Source: a bacterium
GTDB lineage: Bacteria; Auribacterota; UBA3054; B51-G9
Reading direction: 5' to 3'
Assembly (NCBI GenBank): GCA_029933535.1
Contig: JAOZNZ010000137.1
Location: 1 to 7,975 of the forward strand
DNA: 7,975 bases
This document shows positions 6,324-7,975 of the stretch, piece after piece. Each line of letters opens with the position of its first letter. The stretch's first letter is position 1. The notes below the pieces were generated by a model. That model was not told the DNA's origin. It did no database searches and was given only the letters and a program-made list of their open reading frames with translations. Made by a program: the position numbers and the translations under genes.

Positions 6324-7109
6324 ATGCCGGATACTAATTTAATAATAGAAGAAAAAGACGCACATATCAAAGCCGAGGACTTTTCAGTTTTTTATGGCAA
6401 TAACGAAGCCGTAAAAAAAGTAAATATGAGAATTCCAAAAGGTAAAGTTACCGCTATAATCGGTCCGAGCGGGTGCGGTAAAAGCACCTATCTCCGCGCA
6501 ATAAACCGGATGAACGATCTTATTCCTATTTGCCGCGCCGATGGAGCAATGATGTTTGACAAGCAGGATATATATGCATCAAATATAGATGTTGTATCTT
6601 TACGTCAAAGAGTAGGAATGGTTTTCCAAAAACCTAACCCTTTTCCAAAATCTATTTTCGATAACGTGGCTTATGGTCCACGACTATTAGGAATAAAGAA
6701 AAAAGCTGAACTTTCTGAAATCGTAGAACACAGCTTGAAAAAATCTGCAATCTGGGATGAAGTTAAAGACCGACTCAAAGAAAACGCACTCTGTATGTCA
6801 GGCGGTCAACAGCAGCGTCTGTGCATTGCCCGCGCGCTAGCTGTTCAACCGGAAATTCTTTTAATGGACGAACCTACTTCTGCACTTGATCCTAAAGCAA
6901 CAACGAAAATAGAAGATTTAATCGGTGAACTTTGCGGTGACTATACAATTATAATTGTAACACACAATATGCAGCAAGCGGCACGTGTTTCAGACTTCAC
7001 AGCTTTTATGTACGAAGGTATATTAATAGAATTTGGAATTACGAAAAACTTATTTGAAAAACCAAGAGAAAAACAAACTGAAGATTATATTACAGGAAGG
7101 TTCGGTTGA
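6324..7109 (+). CDS. pstB: PstB, phosphate ABC transporter ATPase
   Basis: 261 residues, normal for PstB. Walker A GPSGCGKST (47-55), then the PstB-specific RAINRMNDLIP (58-68); Q-loop Gln102 in VFQKPNPFPKSIFDNVAYG (100-118), a hallmark of PstB; ABC signature MSGGQQQR (158-165) with Met instead of the usual Leu; Walker B ILLMDEP (178-184) with catalytic Glu183; D-loop SALDP (186-190); switch His214 in VTHNMQQAARVSD. Role: cytoplasmic ATPase that drives uptake through PstC/PstA and, with PhoU, signals transporter state to PhoR. The ATG at 6324 begins about 15 residues before the first beta-strand, as is common. No Shine-Dalgarno sequence; the upstream 127 bp are repeats. All catalytic residues are present. 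Confidence 0.97.
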   Translation: MPDTNLIIEEKDAHIKAEDFSVFYGNNEAVKKVNMRIPKGKVTAIIGPSGCGKSTYLRAINRMNDLIPICRADGAMMFDKQDIYASNIDVVSLRQRVGMVFQKPNPFPKSIFDNVAYGPRLLGIKKKAELSEIVEHSLKKSAIWDEVKDRLKENALCMSGGQQQRLCIARALAVQPEILLMDEPTSALDPKATTKIEDLIGELCGDYTIIIVTHNMQQAARVSDFTAFMYEGILIEFGITKNLFEKPREKQTEDYITGRFG

Positions 7110-7126
7110 CCTTAACAGATTGTTAC

Positions 7127-7240
7127 AAGGTTTGAAGGTTAGTCGCTTTGCACCTTTAAGGTTTGAAGGTTAATTTAACAAATTACAGCCTTAAAACCTT
7201 ACAACCTTACAACCTTAAAACCTTACAACTTTACAACTTA
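7127..7240. repeat. Inverted sets of short repeats between pstB and phoU
   Basis: A 15-bp word AAGGTTTGAAGGTTA occurs exactly twice (7127-7141 and 7158-7172). It is followed by a period-8 array of CCTTAMAA (7189, 7197, 7205, 7213, 7221, then decayed CTTTACAA at 7229). The array is largely the reverse complement of the first words (AACCTTAAAACCTT pairs with AAGGTTTGAAGGTT except for one position), so the transcript could fold into alternative hairpins just upstream of phoU. Confidence 0.85.
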
Positions 7241-7246
7241 ATCACC

Positions 7247-7903
7247 ATGCCAAAACACTTACAAAGAGAAATCGAAAGTTTAAAAAAATTGTTTATTAAA
7301 TACAGCGGGCTCGTTGAAAAAAATGTCGCTAATGCCATTGAATCAATTATGAAGCTTGATGGCGATTCGGCTTCAGAAGTAATTGAATTAGACGGACAAA
7401 TCGACCAGATGGAAGTTTTGGTTGAAGAAGAATGTCTGAAAATTCTCGCACTTCATCAGCCGGTTGCTATAGATTTAAGATTTATAACTGCAGTTTTAAG
7501 AATAAATAATGATTTGGAACGAATTGGCGATATCGCTGTTTATATTGCCCGCCGGACAAAATATTTAATTCGGAAGCCTACTTCTCATAAGCTGCCTGAA
7601 AAGTTTAAAGAAGCTGCAGGACAAGCGATTGATATGTTAAGCAAAAGTTTGGATTCTTTAATGCAGCTCAATGTTGATCTTGCGTCAGAAATATGTGAAG
7701 CCGACGATAAAGTTGACTCTATTTGCAATGAAATATATGATGATATTAAAGACTTGATGAAAAAACATCCTGAAGATATTGATTCCATCTGCAATTTACT
7801 GGTTTTACCAAGCAAAGTGGAACGAATCGCCGATCACGCAACCAACATAGCTGAAGATGTTATCTATATGGTAGATGGTGAAATTATCAGACATATTAGT
7901 TAG
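7247..7903 (+). CDS. phoU: PhoU, phosphate signalling adaptor
   Basis: 218 residues from ATG 7247, the normal PhoU length. The frame opens further upstream (ATG 7163), but that extension is translated repeat (LKTLQPYNL-like phrases), so 7247 is preferred. Two tandem PhoU helical-bundle repeats: the first has the metal-binding motif NNDLERIGDIAVYIARR (87-103; Asp89, Glu91, Asp95), the second PSKVERIADHATNIAEDVIY (188-207; Glu192, Asp196, Asn200, Glu203, Asp204). HQPVAIDLRFITAVLRI (70-86) is the conserved linker. Role: peripheral membrane/cytoplasmic adaptor that restrains PhoR when phosphate is plentiful and modulates PstSCAB. Last gene of the visible operon; no Shine-Dalgarno sequence seen. 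Confidence 0.96.
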   Translation: MPKHLQREIESLKKLFIKYSGLVEKNVANAIESIMKLDGDSASEVIELDGQIDQMEVLVEEECLKILALHQPVAIDLRFITAVLRINNDLERIGDIAVYIARRTKYLIRKPTSHKLPEKFKEAAGQAIDMLSKSLDSLMQLNVDLASEICEADDKVDSICNEIYDDIKDLMKKHPEDIDSICNLLVLPSKVERIADHATNIAEDVIYMVDGEIIRHIS

Positions 7904-7910
7904 AGTAAGC

Positions 7911-7926
7911 CGCATTTCCAAATGCG
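7911..7926 (+). terminator. Small hairpin after phoU, weak possible terminator
   Basis: CGCATT (7911-7916), loop TCCA, AATGCG (7921-7926), eight bases after the phoU stop. Only a short mixed A/T stretch with TTTT at 7939-7942 follows, so intrinsic termination would be inefficient. It is the only hairpin at the operon end inside the window. Confidence 0.35.
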
Positions 7927-7947
7927 AGCATTAAATAATTTTACATG

Positions 7948-7975
7948 TTAACAGAGAATTAACAAAAGTTTAATT
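7948..7975 (+). promoter_or_regulatory. Second putative Pho box at the right edge
   Basis: TTAACA at 7948-7953 and 7959-7964, exactly 11 bp apart, then TTAATT at 7970-7975 in phase and cut by the window edge. It is the same half-site and spacing as upstream of pstS. Located after phoU, it would control a gene starting beyond the window. Confidence 0.5.

Noticed and set aside
7163..7246. Upstream ATG start of phoU, adding 28 residues
   Set aside because: The extension is translated period-8 repeat; family length and the usual PhoU opening favour ATG 7247.

Overview
The window holds a nearly complete phosphate-starvation (Pho) locus from a low-GC, probably uncultured bacterium. The plus strand carries pstS-pstC-pstA-pstB-phoU, the high-affinity phosphate ABC transporter plus its signalling adaptor. 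Diverging from it on the minus strand are phoB (response regulator), a small 23S rRNA intervening-sequence-type four-helix-bundle gene, and phoR (sensor kinase, cut by the left edge). All gene families are recognisable and I see no wholly new enzyme system. The unusual material is in the gaps, in an inserted small gene and in the shape of PstA.

Layout. 1-1315: phoR, N-terminal 438 residues, running off the left edge before the ATPase domain. 1316-1371: eight exact copies of GTGTCAG. 1368-1754: four-helix-bundle gene, bounded on its other side by an inverted, decayed array of the same heptamer (1785-1819). 1820-2506: phoB, preceded by an exact consensus sigma-70-type promoter so close to the ATG that the mRNA should be leaderless. 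2507-2765: divergent control region with period-7 filler repeats and, before pstS, TTAACA half-sites 11 bp apart (putative Pho box). 2766-3602 pstS; 3610-3764 composite hairpin/heptamer repeats; 3805-4731 pstC; 4850-6196 pstA with an insertion of about 150 residues; 6324-7109 pstB; 7247-7903 phoU. The last 28 bases repeat the TTAACA-N5-TTAACA pattern, so a further Pho-regulated gene may begin just outside the window. No gene-free stretch exceeds 300 bases.

How it works together (known for the families): PstS binds phosphate outside the membrane, PstC/PstA form the channel and PstB powers it. PhoU reports transporter status to PhoR, which phosphorylates PhoB, and PhoB~P binds 11-bp-phased half-sites to switch on pstS and other genes.

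Organism: nearly every intergenic gap contains 7-9 bp direct repeats, each gap with its own unit. Most genes lack a Shine-Dalgarno sequence, and a GC-rich hairpin repeat occurs three times. With the four-helix-bundle gene and the long PstA, this resembles environmental candidate phyla (Omnitrophota/PVC-like or similar). That placement is a low-confidence inference.
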